In this document: positions 25,251 to 37,000 of the stretch, piece by piece
How the letters are laid out: each line of letters starts with the position of its first letter
Numbering within the stretch: position 1 is the first letter of the stretch
Assembly (NCBI RefSeq): GCF_000276665.1
Contig: NW_004955418.1
Coordinates: 3,405,894 to 3,469,893, forward strand
From: Chinchilla lanigera
Taxonomy: Eukaryota; Chordata; Mammalia; Rodentia; Chinchillidae
Direction: 5' to 3'
Length of the DNA: 64,000 nucleotides
Program-made: the position numbers and the translations under genes
The notes under the pieces: model-generated
Seen by the model: only the letters and a program-made list of their open reading frames with translations
Database searches by the model: none
Told to the model about the DNA's origin: nothing

Positions 25251-25559
25251 GAAAAGGAAGAAATATAAGAGAAAGGGAGACAGTGATAAGAAAACTACTT
25301 TGAGCCAGTTGTTAGAGCATTAAATATGTGGGCTTTACACTCGACAGGAACAAGAGTGAGCTCACTGCCTGTCACCCACTTCTCTGTACTACTCTACTTT
25401 TCCTATACTTTCTCTTTTAGGAAAGACCATCATACTTCAAACAGCCACGAAGCCAGAAGCCTGGAGTCATGCTATACATGTTCCTTCAGCTAATCTCCTG
25501 TGCTGTATGAAGATCATAATGGGTCCTACAATCCTACTCCATAATTAATGACTCTTCCC

Positions 25560-25800
25560 CTCTTCTTTCCCATGGAATCTGCCTTAGCATGGGCTACTCA
25601 CAATTACTCACTTGGGTTACTCAAAGAGCCTCCTACCTGATCTCATTTTCTCAGTCTGTCCCTTCTCCATACTCAATTCTATCCTCCAGATTGCTCTCAG
25701 AATAATCTTGGGGAAAAATACCTGCTCATGCTGCTTGGACATTAATGTTTTTGATACTTTTATATGTCTGCATTTCAATTTCTTAACTCAAGTATGCAAT
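25560..25800 (+). mobile_element. L2 LINE fragment (probable)
   Basis: Sequence such as GCCTCCTACCTGATCTCATT and TCCTCCAGATTGCTCTCAGA matches the style of L2 3' regions. Moderately sure. Confidence 0.5.
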
Positions 25801-26224
25801 ATAGTTTTTTCCCTTTAGTCTAATTGGTTGAATTTAGGTTACACGATCATCCCTAGCTTACTAACAGATTCAAGCAATTCAATACACTTACTGGCTAAAA
25901 TAATTAGGATCTACTTCTTAGGGTTATCTTCCTTGGACCTTGTGAGATATATGGGGAGGGCTAGAAACCAGAATAAAATCAGGATTTCATAAAGGAGAAG
26001 AAAATGGACAATGTATTTTTAGGTAGACAATTGATAATATCTACCGTAGACTGTTTCCTCATGGAAAATCTATGTTCTAGTGGTGAAGGTAGAAAAATAA
26101 AGTCAAAGTTATGAGGCAGTGTATGCGGACAAGTATACAGTTCTGTGCAGGGAGAACTTTCAATAGAAATCAGACTGAGGGCTCTAAGACAGTTTCTTAA
26201 AAGAAGGGTGCTTAAACTAAAATT

Positions 26225-26312
26225 TTTTCCAGGGCCAAGGATTGAACCTAGGGACTCAAATATGCTAAGCATGAGCTTTAACTAATGTTCTATATTCCAA
26301 GACCCTAAACTA
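26225..26312 (-). mobile_element. Diverged ID SINE, antisense
   Basis: On the + strand GGGCCAAGGATTGAACCTAG (B box complement) and AAGCATGAGCTTTAACTAAT (A box side), with a T-rich tail before it. Confidence 0.6.
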
Positions 26313-26786
26313 AATTTTTGAAGAAAACTAAGGGCCAGAATATTGAAGACGGGGAAAAGGAGCATTTCAGCAGCAAGAACCACGAGTGAAAAAGCCCAAG
26401 AGTGTGCAGTCGTGTGACTCACTGGGGAACTGAGCATCATCCATTCAGTCTTATCAGAGAGGCAAGAGGCAAGGCCAGAAGCAGGGGCCTGGGCAGTCCA
26501 TGACACACCATGCAAATTTTATTCTACAGACTTATCTACAACCCCTGTTGTTACCTTGTATGTAACACTACCTATATGGCAAATACTGCCCACAGTTTCA
26601 CAGATGCCGCACTTTGGCACTGTAGTATGCACCCCTTTTGAGACTGGAAGGTTAAATAACTTATTCAAGATGTCACATAAAGTTGGCTGTAACCACTTTC
26701 CTTTATAAAGCCTTCTGCCTGGAACTCAAACACATAGAACTTGTTATCCCAAGCAATGACACTTACTGAAAATGAAGAAAGTTGCA

Positions 26787-26800
26787 GATATATATATATC

Positions 26801-26846
<46 letters not shown>
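26787..26846. repeat. (TA)n microsatellite
   Basis: About 60 bp of TA repeat with small interruptions; self-complementary and able to form a cruciform. Confidence 0.97.
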
Positions 26847-26847
<1 letters not shown>

Positions 26848-27429
26848 GAGATATATTTGCATGCATAAATTCTGTATTTAAGGTCCACCCTCTCCCTTTG
26901 ACCAAATCACGGACCATTCTTCAGTGTACTTGCCAGAGAACAGACTACAGGGATCAGAATCCGAGTACAGATTCTTAATTTTCACACAGTTTGGCCATTT
27001 CTAGTCGTCAGTACAGTGTCTCAGCGCATGATCTGTCTTTGTCTCTGGTTCAACCCCCCCCCCACCCCACTTTCTTCAGTTTGCTAAATCTCATTCATTT
27101 TCACGAATTCAGCTTAGCATCACCTCCTTTAGGTAACTGTCTTGGAGCCCCTGGTTTGATTTGGAAAAGAGCTTTCTGAGTTTACAGTGTACCCTATCTA
27201 GAACGCTACAATTGTCTTCATAACATTTCACCAGAACTTTGGCTTTGGCTGTGTCTCCACTCCTTAACCAGACGACAGTGAAAGGAAGGATACTGCCTAC
27301 TGCTCTACCCTCTTTCCAAGAAAACCTTGATTTTGTTCATGGTCTCTGTCCCTCCTCCGTGCAGTCCATACAACTCAAGGGAGCCTATCTTTCTGTCTCT
27401 AGGAAGGACCTGATTGTTTTAGCCATTTG

Positions 27430-27590
27430 CCTTCCTGAAGAATGTTTAGCAACGTCTAGACACATACATGATTGTCACAACAGGGGTTTGCTAGTGGCCT
27501 GCAATAGGAAGAGGCCACAGAGATTCTGCTAACCACCCTCCAGTGCGCAAGACAACCTTTTCTCCACCCAACTCCCTCTGCCATCACAGG
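27430..27590 (-). mobile_element. MER5-like hAT-Charlie relic
   Basis: GTTTAGCAACGTCTAGACAC, TTGTCACAACAGGGGTTTGC and GATTCTGCTAACCACCC resemble the complement of MER5A, a short ancient hAT-type element. Ends eroded. Confidence 0.65.
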
Positions 27591-29008
27591 CATATCCAGT
27601 GTCACTGAAGGATTGGCACATCCTGGTATGTCAGTCTTTAAGTGACTTTACTTCTTGACTTAATGGTCTACCACTCTGTACATACCGGTTATTAATCAGT
27701 CTGGCAGAAGTGAAGGGCTGATGTTCCATGACTGCAAGATGCATGGATGGTGAGGCTAGAAAGTTACTGCGGTCATCTCGAAGCTAAGATGGCTTTTATT
27801 CTGTAATGGCGGGGGGTACCAGGATTAAAATGAGTTTCAGGAACAAATGTGTACGGTATGTGCTGCCGAAGAGATGGGAAGGAACAGAGCATAGCGCTAG
27901 AATTCGGAAATAGCTATTACTACAGTTCCTTAGAGAAGTGACGGGATGTGAGTGCCTCTTCATCCTGAAGCGGTTGGCAAGTCTCCTTCATCTAGAAAAG
28001 ACTCAAGAATATCTCTCGCATAGTTAGCTTAGGGCCATTTTCTGGAACACTATAATTCTAACCCATTGTTAATTCTTAAAAATCTTAAACTTGAATGTCT
28101 CCGGTTACAATGAAGAAACACTACTATTTAAAAAATCGTAGATTTCCATGTGTCTTGAAAGAGGACCTTAGGGAAGTTTCGCATAAGTAGCAGAGTTACG
28201 TGTCCGTGTGTGCGCGTGTGCGTGTGCACATATTTTCTGTTCCTTTGCGGCGCATGTTCCTAGGGTGGATTTGGGGCGTCTTTGAAAGGGTGGTACACTC
28301 CGGGTTTCTTCTCTAGCCTGACTCTGAGGGGAACAGCAGAGGTCTCAGTGTGGAGGTGTCCTGGGCCGGCCTGTTGGTGTTGCTGACAAGAGAAGCCGCT
28401 TTGGGGCTCTCCCGGCCCCACACCCAGCCTACTCCCAGGCACGTGAACATCGGTCCTGAAGGTGTCAGAGCATTTTGTTGAAATTTGTCTTTTTCCTGTG
28501 TTCATAGTCACAGCTCCCAGAAAAGATTTTTGCCAGAAAATGACAGCGGTGTTATAGTTTAATTCAGAGACGCTCCTACGGGGCTTCTCAAACACCGCAC
28601 TCGGCTGGCTCTAACTGGGCACTTGTTGCCGCAGGGGCGTCTGCGGTTTGCAAGGCCAGCCGCTCTCCTGCACTAGGCTGACGGAGAAGTTAGCTTATCC
28701 TTTTACAGTTATGAGTGCAAAGTGTTGCTCTTTCAAGTTTGCTATTTCTGTACCCAGTACGCTTGAATCTAAAAAATAGACATTCTGTAAATATATGTCT
28801 AAAAATTGTTTTGTAAATTTGTCTTCTTTGTTACAGTGGAAAACGTGGATTTCAGTGTCCAGGGATAAAAAGTGGGTAGCAAATTTAGAAGAAGGATGAT
28901 CTGTTGTATCTTTTAAAATTAGCATTTAATTAGGAAATACACCTCCCCTCCCCAACATCTGACAGTTACCATAGTTTGGTCGAGTTCGACGCAAAATTTT
29001 GACCTATT
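27591..29008. other. Promoter-proximal upstream sequence
   Basis: No repeat recognised. GC content rises at 28200-28680, including an alternating GTGTGCGCGTGTGCGTGTGC tract (28207-28226). It could hold upstream regulatory elements of NREP; none can be named. Confidence 0.35.
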
Positions 29009-29024
29009 ACATTACTATGAAGAG

Positions 29025-29046
29025 TGCTCGCTTGGGCAGCACATAT
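29025..29046 (+). pseudogene. U6 snRNA 5' fragment with target-site duplication
   Basis: The 22 bases read TGCTCGCTTGGGCAGCACAT plus AT, matching the first part of U6 snRNA with one difference (G where U6 has C in CTTCGGC). Counting the shared G at 29024 and AC at 29047-29048, about 25 bases match U6. A perfect 16 bp direct repeat, ACATTACTATGAAGAG, flanks it at 29009-29024 and 29047-29062. The duplication indicates a retroposed insertion by the L1 machinery. It is far too short to be functional. Confidence 0.8.
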
Positions 29047-29244
29047 ACATTACTATGAAGAGACATTTTAAGTGAGAAAAAAAAAATCAGAAACGGCAAA
29101 GTGATTTTTTTTTTTTTTTAAGTAAAACTCCATTTTGAAACAGTGTGATTTCGGAGGCGCGGCGCGCGGGGAACCTGTTGGGTCCCGGGCAGCAGCAGGC
29201 CGCCGAGCGCGCGCGCGTGTGCCCGCGGGTGCGTACGTGTGCGC

Positions 29245-29734
29245 NNNNNNNNNNNNNNNNNNNNNNNNNNNNNNNNNNNNNNNNNNNNNNNNNNNNNNNN
29301 NNNNNNNNNNNNNNNNNNNNNNNNNNNNNNNNNNNNNNNNNNNNNNNNNNNNNNNNNNNNNNNNNNNNNNNNNNNNNNNNNNNNNNNNNNNNNNNNNNNN
29401 NNNNNNNNNNNNNNNNNNNNNNNNNNNNNNNNNNNNNNNNNNNNNNNNNNNNNNNNNNNNNNNNNNNNNNNNNNNNNNNNNNNNNNNNNNNNNNNNNNNN
29501 NNNNNNNNNNNNNNNNNNNNNNNNNNNNNNNNNNNNNNNNNNNNNNNNNNNNNNNNNNNNNNNNNNNNNNNNNNNNNNNNNNNNNNNNNNNNNNNNNNNN
29601 NNNNNNNNNNNNNNNNNNNNNNNNNNNNNNNNNNNNNNNNNNNNNNNNNNNNNNNNNNNNNNNNNNNNNNNNNNNNNNNNNNNNNNNNNNNNNNNNNNNN
29701 NNNNNNNNNNNNNNNNNNNNNNNNNNNNNNNNNN
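29245..29734. other. Assembly gap, 490 N
   Basis: A run of 490 undetermined bases lies inside the CpG island. The left edge ends in alternating purine-pyrimidine GC-rich sequence and the right edge is also GC-rich, so the missing part is probably promoter or first-exon DNA that sequenced poorly. Reading frames crossing it are meaningless. Confidence 1.
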
Positions 29735-29865
29735 CCGCCGATTCCTGCCGAGTAAGCAGTCTGGCTCCTCGGCGGCAGCGCAGTGGCTGCAAGACTGGGG
29801 CGCTGGCGCCCAGCCAGCCCCATCAGAATTAGCTCATTGTTCACTAGTACACTAGCGACTGGCGC

Positions 29866-29895
29866 GGGAGGGGAGGGAGGGAGGGAGGGAGGGGG
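29866..29895 (+). repeat. (GGGA)n guanine-run tract in promoter
   Basis: Seven runs of three or more G separated by single A residues, ending at GGGGGCG. This satisfies the G-quadruplex pattern on the coding strand of the NREP promoter region. Confidence 0.9.
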
Positions 29896-30087
29896 CGTGA
29901 GCGGGAGGAGAGCGAGCTGCTCTGGGGAAAGACACAGGACACACTCTTGGAGAGCGCGCGCAGGCAGGGACACCTTCCCCTCCTTCTTTTCCAAGGCTGC
30001 ACTTCTTGGAAGTGGAGCCGGTTTGGGTTTTGTTTCCTTCCCCCTCCCCCTCCTCTTCCTCCACCCCTTTCCCCTCCCCCTCCCCAG

Positions 30088-30176
30088 CTGTCTTTCTAGC
30101 ATGATGCCCTTTTTCATCCACATTTGTGTTTCAGGTATAGAGAGGAGAGAGTGAGCAGGGCGCGGGGCTTTTGTCT
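30088..30176 (+). other. NREP: NREP 5'UTR exon (5' boundary uncertain)
   Basis: The 3' end is well supported: TTTTGTCT is followed by GTAAGTAT, close to the ideal donor. The 5' end is not settled. The exon may start at a transcription start in the GC-rich DNA upstream (29735-30087) or, for transcripts starting further upstream, at the AG at 30086-30087, which follows a long C/T tract. It carries a 17-codon upstream ORF at 30101-30154. The start given here is the AG-based option. Confidence 0.6.
30101..30154 (+). other. Upstream ORF in NREP 5'UTR (17 codons)
   Basis: ATG ATG opens a frame encoding MMPFFIHICVSGIERRE, closed by TGA inside the same exon. After splicing, its stop lies 83 nt before the NREP ATG, so reinitiation is possible. 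The context of the first ATG (AGC before it) has A at -3 and A at +4. It could lower NREP translation. Peptide function is not claimed. Confidence 0.45.
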
Positions 30177-31454
30177 GTAAGTATATGCCATTCTCATCCT
30201 CGGCTGGGAGCGCCGCTTTCTCTTTTGTGTGGATTCCTTGCCGTTGCCCTTAGCTGGACCCTTCAACCCTGCAGAGTTCATGCTTTTTCCCTCTAAATTT
30301 TGAAGAGCTGAAGCATATGCCTTGGAGAAATGCTGTCATTTGGTCCTGCTGCATGAAGGCTAGAATTTAACTTCAGCCTTTTTTCTCTCCAAGTGCACAA
30401 GTTAAGAGGGAGAAATGCATTCTTTTGAGAAGGGGTGGGGTTTTGCTTGCGGGGTGGTTAATGTTGCTCTTGCTTCTGAAGCATTGTTAGGAACTGTTTT
30501 GTGTTTTGCATTAAATGCACTTTGATGTATGCATGCTCTCCCCCCCACCCCGTAAAATTTATTTGTGTTCTTCCATCGCACACTTGATTACTCTTTCAAC
30601 GCTGCTGCGGCCGGGGAGGGGGGGGGTGTCTTTTCATGCTTTTGATCTTGCAACACTTTTCTGCATTTTCTTATAAAGCAGTTGAACTTGAGGTGGGGGA
30701 GCTTAAAAGTAAATGACTGTTTTTTTCTTAGTGATGAAAATAGCCAGATTTGCCTTTATATGTGTCTATGCTAACATGATGGGAAAACTCTAAGAGCTTA
30801 TGCTACCGTTTTTGAGAACTTTTAGTTTTTCCATTCATCTTAATTTTTGTCATAACTTATCTTAACAAAAGAGCTGGGTTTCTATGCCATAGAGATTGAG
30901 GGAAAGTCGCTACAGCATGCACATTAATGTTTATTTGGTTGAAAGGGAAGGGCGTAATGGTATATATTCCTGACTTTTTTTCCCTGTGTAGATTTTTTTT
31001 TTAACACGGAAGGTTATGTAATGCAGTGCCATTTCCAAAAATATCCACTCTGAGGCATTACACTACACGGTGGAAGGCTGATTCCTATTCTGCCGTCTTG
31101 ATTGCAAATATTCTGCCAGTAGTATGTCTGGGAACAAAGAGCAGCCAGCAAACAATCTATTTTTATCACTTGTTTCTACTTTTAAGTTGCTAAACCTTTT
31201 GAACTCCTGGAATTTAAAGATGAACCAAACACCAAGAATAGCCTTGGACTCCACAGAGCCAGGTAGCAGGGATTCCTTTGTCCCCTGTTGAAACCTATAG
31301 ACCACTTGGAAATCTTTCAGAAACCCCCGGGTTATAATACTTGACATGTAGCTTAACCAGAGAAAGTGGTTGTTTGTCTGTAACCTAGAGGCAATGTACA
31401 CTTGCTGACCTGGAGTGAGGCAATGTGTCTACTGTATTGAAATGTATTTTGCAG
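30177..31454 (+). other. NREP: NREP intron 1
   Basis: Runs from the GTAAGTAT donor to the TTTTGCAG acceptor. No repeat or RNA recognised; a homopolymer-rich GGGGAGGGGGGGGG stretch lies near 30615. Confidence 0.6.
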
Positions 31455-31518
31455 GTTGGTCTCCCTGGACTGAAGAGAGGGAGAGGAGAAGCCCAGGACT
31501 ATTAAGATTCTCAAAATG
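31455..31518 (+). CDS. NREP: NREP exon 2: 5'UTR plus start codon
   Basis: This 64 bp exon is preceded by TATTTTGCAG and followed by the donor GTAAGA. Only its last three bases (31516-31518) are coding, as the ATG is exactly the exon end. There is no other ATG in the exon, so a ribosome arriving from exon 1 meets the main start first here. The next codon, GTT, comes from the exon 20.8 kb downstream. The upstream boundary rests on the single AG and its moderate pyrimidine tract. Confidence 0.85.
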
Positions 31519-32517
31519 GTAAGAATTGGTCATCAGAGGAAATTCTCAGTAGCTGCTTATCGGTCTTTATTATATATAAACATCAGCCACCTTCAGCTGC
31601 CTCAACTCCTCATTGTTCTCCCCCTCTGACCTTTAAGAGGTTCTGTCTCCAGCATGTGGGAGCTTTGCAGTATAGCAGCTTATGTGACTTGGGTATGATG
31701 AATTAGATCTTTTGACTTGCAGTTGTTTTCAGTAGAAAACTAAAATTCCTCTTTAGGCTGAAAAATGTTTTCATTTGAAACACAGAGACTGTTCTGTATT
31801 GAAGAGTGACATGTGTGACATCCATGAAAGGGGTGACAGCACTAGGGCTCAGACAAAACAATGGATCTTATATTACAATAGCCAGAACTTACCTAAGACT
31901 TAAGAGTTTGTATACAGTAGGCAAATGACTATAGTTTGTGTTACTCTTAAGAGAAATACATATGAAGATGCGAATTTTGTATTTATTGTTATGCAAATAC
32001 ATTGGTGTGGTTTTTTTCTGATTTATTACTTATGAGAGACATTTATTTAGTTTTAGAAGTCAAGCATGTCAATCTCTAAATAAAAGTGTAGCTATTTCTG
32101 AGGAAAATTGTGATCCAAAGATAGCAATTGAATGTTTGATAACCAAAAACTAAAGAAATAAAGAGAATACACATTAGAAGCAGCTGAATAAGCAATAAAC
32201 TTGTGTGAAAATTTTCCTCTTTGGAAATAAGGTTGATCTAAAAACAAAATAATAGAAATGTTATAAGATCTTTACTTAAGTATAGCATATCTAACTGCAA
32301 ATGTTTATATGGTTTTTGAAACACCTCTTTGCTACTGAGAAGGTGTGATTTCCAATTTAAGTTTTAGTTTTTTCTTTATATGGGGGTGGAATTTAGTGAA
32401 TCAGAATTCACTGATGTACTTTGTTTTCTTTGAGAACAACACAAGAATAAGCCTCTAAGGAGAAAAATGAATCAAAGCAATAAATGAGTTCATATTGACT
32501 ATTATTAACAAGGAAGG

Positions 32518-32549
<32 letters not shown>

Positions 32550-33976
32550 GGTACCAGGAATTGAGCTCAGGATGTTGTACTTGCAACAAGTAAGGTTTTA
32601 AAAGATTTTCCTGGGCCAGGAGTATAGTTCAGTGGCATAAGCACAAGCGAAAGGTCCTGAGTTTGATTCCCATTACTAAAAAAAATTTTTTTCTTAATGT
32701 GTGCCTCACCTTTTATTTCAACAAGTGTATGTTAGCATTAAATAAAGTAGGTCTTGCTTGGACCAGTTAGATAATGGTCAAGTTAAGGAACTTGGGGTAG
32801 AAAGACAAAAGAGGTGAATGTAAAATTACACTAATCAATCGATTTTGCGCAAACAGTTCGTAACTTCATATTAAATTTCTGATTAGCTATTGCCATAGAG
32901 TAATAGGCTGGTAATAAAGTGGGCTGTTGGCAAATATCCTTGTTTACTGAATTCTTTTAGTATGACTGGACATATCACCTTGCCTCTTGCTTCTGTATCC
33001 CAGAGTACCTGTTTCCCATTCTTTGTCACCATGAATAGATGATGACTGTATGTTGCAATATTTCAGGTGACCATTTGGTTAAACATAAATATGACTACTG
33101 ACCTTGCCAAAATCAGCCCTATAGATCAAGATCAGAGTAAACATCATGTTCCTGTAGTAGTGAGTGGAATGGGTTTTGTAGAAGGCAAGCAGGTGTGCCA
33201 GAGCCTAGAATGAAAGTTGGAACCATTCCGATGCAGAAAAGCACATTAATATTGCCTGTTAATTTTTTATAGTTGCCATTTTGTATGGTGACAGAATGGA
33301 CAATCACAATTTGTTGCTCTTGGAAAGGTTTTTACACATGAAAGAATTTTCACAACTTCTTGGTGATCTTTTCATCAAGATGTCAGTCCCTTTTGGCACA
33401 AGCCCATTGCCTGAAATGAAACCACTGACAGTTATTGTCTGTGGGTGATTCTAAGTAACTTTCTAGCAATTCTCTTATTTTGGAAAGTCTGAACTCTTAG
33501 AAGTCATTGCACATAATAATATTTTTTAAAAAGTTTCTATTGTGTATTTTTTGGAAACATCTTAAAGATGTCTTGTATCTTCTTTTTAGCAAAACTAAAT
33601 TCTTTTCCCTTGATTAAAACTAGAATTACTCTGTAGATCTCTGTATCTGGCTTAGAGTAAGGACTTACCCCACAAAAAAGGAAATCTACTATGAAGGAGG
33701 CAGATTTAACCCCCGGCCACCCCTAGAAAATGTACAAACATGATTTTCATTTACATAATATAAAACAGTAAAGGAGATCTAACTTCAGTGTGTTTAGGTG
33801 GTTTGATAAAGTGCTCATTCCAGATACAGATTTATAATCAGTTCAGTCCAGTGTAAGAAATTAACTGGTAGATTTTTAACATACTCTAAAATGAAGATGT
33901 TTCAGAAACAGTTATTTGGAGACATACAGAAATCCTAGATGGTCTTCTGCATTATTTCCCAAAGCGCGCGCGCACA

Positions 33977-34011
<35 letters not shown>

Positions 34012-37000
34012 CCACCTTGTTCAGCTCTGAGGCACCATTTACATTGCATTCTCAGTATGGGCCCCTTTAAGTACAACTGCAGGAGGCGTCATTCCCATCG
34101 GTTCCAGGGTACAATGGTGGCACCTGAGCTTGTGCAACCCAAGAGTACTGTAAAAAGTTTTAGTTTTGAATATAGTGTTCTATATCTTAGTTGACCAGGA
34201 ATATTCTTTTCAATATAATTATCTAATTTTTCAGTTTTCTAGTAAGCATGCCCCCTCTATTTTTTGCAATTAACAGAATATGCAATTTTGTAACTATTGT
34301 GATTCTGCAGAAATTTTTTTGTCATTTAATTTGGCTTTTTGTTAAATTTTAATTTCTACAGCTATATTTTTATGATTCTCTAGTGTTTTTATTTAGGTAT
34401 TTAAAGGTACTTGACTCAGGTATATCAATGAAAAGAAAACATTGCAGAATTAGTAGGTTAAGTCTTGATTTTCAACAGATTTCCCCCTACACAGTTAACT
34501 TACCTTGCAGTGTGTGTGTGTCATAGACTCACAGTGGCAAAAGATGGGCTCATTATTAACAGAGAACTAGGAATTAGAACAAATTAAGTTTTCTTTATGG
34601 CTGATGCTGAGCTTTTAAAAAAGATTGAGTTGACTCCATTGTACCATTCATAGAGCTCTGCTTTCTGTGTAGTCTGAAATGGCATTCATGGGCTTACAAG
34701 AAGACTCTTTCAATAATCTGTTAACATAAGGTTCCTTGTTTGAAGCAAAGCAGAGAACAAAGATTGGGGAAGATTGATGTCCCATTGGTAATCTATGCCG
34801 TTGGGTTTGGAATGTAAAATAACAAATTGCTCTAGTGACTTTTGATTGTAAAGATGCTGAAGAGTACCTAGGAGGGTAATTTTATATGGCGCTATTTTCT
34901 CTTTCACCAGGGCTTCCAGAGCACAGGGAGGAGGAGAACTGGGGATTGTTTGGAGAAATAGGCCAGCGGAGATAGTCCATCTGGGTTTACCTTAGTCCGG
35001 CTTCCTCTTGAGCTATATAGATAACTCAAGGGAAGGTACTTGAGTGGAAATCTTGGAGTAAACAGCTACTCAAAGCCATTTTAACTTGTTACAGGTCTTT
35101 TAAAGTTAGCTACAAGTCAGATCATCTTAAATATACTGAAGGAATTCACTGTATTTTAAATCCTAAGATGAATATCTCTGAAATAAGAAAGTATGCTTTT
35201 AAAATAACTTGTGAAACTAAATGAGTGATTCCCAAGCATGAAGTTTTTACGTTGAACTATTCGTGTGTCTGGTCACTTAGAGGCCTGAAGTGCATCCAGG
35301 TGTGTGGGTCCAACTGGGGCGCGTTGGTGGGCAGTGCTGCGGTTTCTGTGCTCCTACGTTTTTTCTTAGTGCTGTTCCTAGCCGGAAAGTCTTTTAAGGC
35401 CATATCCTCACAGCCTAAGTGAAATAGAGCACTGAGATAATTATCTGAATAATGATACCTTAAAAAAACTTTCAATTTTTGTCTGATTCATCATCTTGGT
35501 AATTCAAAATGTTACTGGAGTGATGTAGGAGTGGGAAAGATTTGCCTGAATTATCTCTATAATTCATGTGCTGTACAAGAAAAGAGTAGAGATAAGGAAA
35601 CCTTACCAGCAAATCCAACTTCAGTACGCCAGGGAAAATGAATTAAATGTACTTGGACTGTGTCATCTTGGCTGATCAAGATATTTTGCAAAATTGCAGT
35701 TTTAAACTCTGCTTTGAACTGGAAAACAGGTTAATTGTCAATCTCAGCCCATGTCTGTAGAAATTATGATTGCTAAAAATACCACTTAGTGGGTCTAAAT
35801 TTATCTGAAATAGATATTTCTATGTATTTTGTACCTAGGAAGAGCTTCAAGAATATTTCCTTTTAATGGTTTAAAAACTAGCAATGTTCTTGAAGTTGAT
35901 GTGCTATTGTATAACAAGTGTTACCATTCCTAGTAGTTTGGGACTTTAACATTAAATTAGCACGTCTCTCAACTAAATTCTAATTATCAGTTCAGTTAGT
36001 AGTAGCAATGGCATGGTACTAACCTGGGTATCATTATCATTATTTGTTATGTATTTCTTTCATTGCCAAATAAAATTATAGGCCCCCAGAGGATGTATAA
36101 AGTTCGTATACAGTGGTTGGCATAAAATATTAAATACATGGTAGACATTCAATAAATATTTATGTGCATGCTATTGTCTGTTACACTAAACTTTTCTTAT
36201 TCAGCTTTACTGAGTTAACCATGCATAGTTTTTGAAAACTAGAAGTAATTTATATCCTTTGCCTTTCCTTCTAAAGAGCTAGGAAGCCGAAACAAATTTT
36301 AGTGACACAACAAATTATTTTCCGTTATTTAATAAAAGGTTAAAAAACTTGTGTTTAGGACCTAAAATATGGAACTTGCTGAAAGAGAAGCTTGTGATTG
36401 CTCACCTCTACCAGTTTTCAGAGCTACTCGGTGTGGTGTGGTGATGTGCTAGTCTCTGAGTCTGATCCAGCTGTGGTACTCAAAGCTCACCGCGGCTTAT
36501 CCTGCAGCCATAAAAATCCCCTCCTGAATCTAGGAGAAGATTTGTTCCCAGTATTAGAAGTTTACCACTTTCACTTATTTCCAGTATAACCTGACTCTGT
36601 GATCCCAGGAACACAAAGGAAACCTACTTGAAAATCCTGAAGAGAAAGAGAGGAGTTAGCAGTAAGATTATACATCTACTCTCAGTTCAACTGAGTAACA
36701 AGTGATTTTTTTGGATATTGTCTTTGTGCTTAGTTCTTTGCATTGGAGAAAGTGCACACCAGGCCTCTGCCCTTAGCAGATATTTTAGCTATGGAAGGAA
36801 AGCTAACAGGCGTAGTAAGCTCACAAAACAGTGCAAAACAATATAATCTAGTGCTAAGTGGTAAGGTTCAGAAGAATGGTATTGAGGACTACGCAGTAGC
36901 AGTGGAAAATTTGTATTAAGGAAGAAGAAATGAAGCTAGAGGCAAAGATGGCGAGTGTATGGCATGCGTATCACCATGAACTCCTCCTGCACCCATGGCA

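Larger units (their letters stand above)
29150..30250 (+). promoter_or_regulatory. NREP: CpG island promoter of NREP
   Basis: The sequence changes abruptly from AT-rich to GC- and CpG-rich at about 29150 (GGCGCGGCGCGCGGGG, many CGs) and stays so on the far side of the N gap until about 30250. It includes a GGGGGCG GC-box-like site at 29891-29897, a guanine-run tract at 29866-29895 and C/T tracts at 30030-30086. No TATA box is visible, which is usual for CpG-island promoters. The transcription start cannot be placed; part of the island is missing in the gap. Confidence 0.8.

Noticed and set aside
29068..30123. Long minus-strand frame of 351 codons and overlapping frames across the gap
   Set aside because: Most of the length is N, and the rest is low-complexity CpG-island sequence. 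No homology or splice support.
29783..30154. 123-codon + strand frame in the CpG island
   Set aside because: Gly/Arg/Leu/Pro-rich translation of simple G and C tracts; only its last 17 codons, from the ATG at 30101, are kept as a possible uORF.
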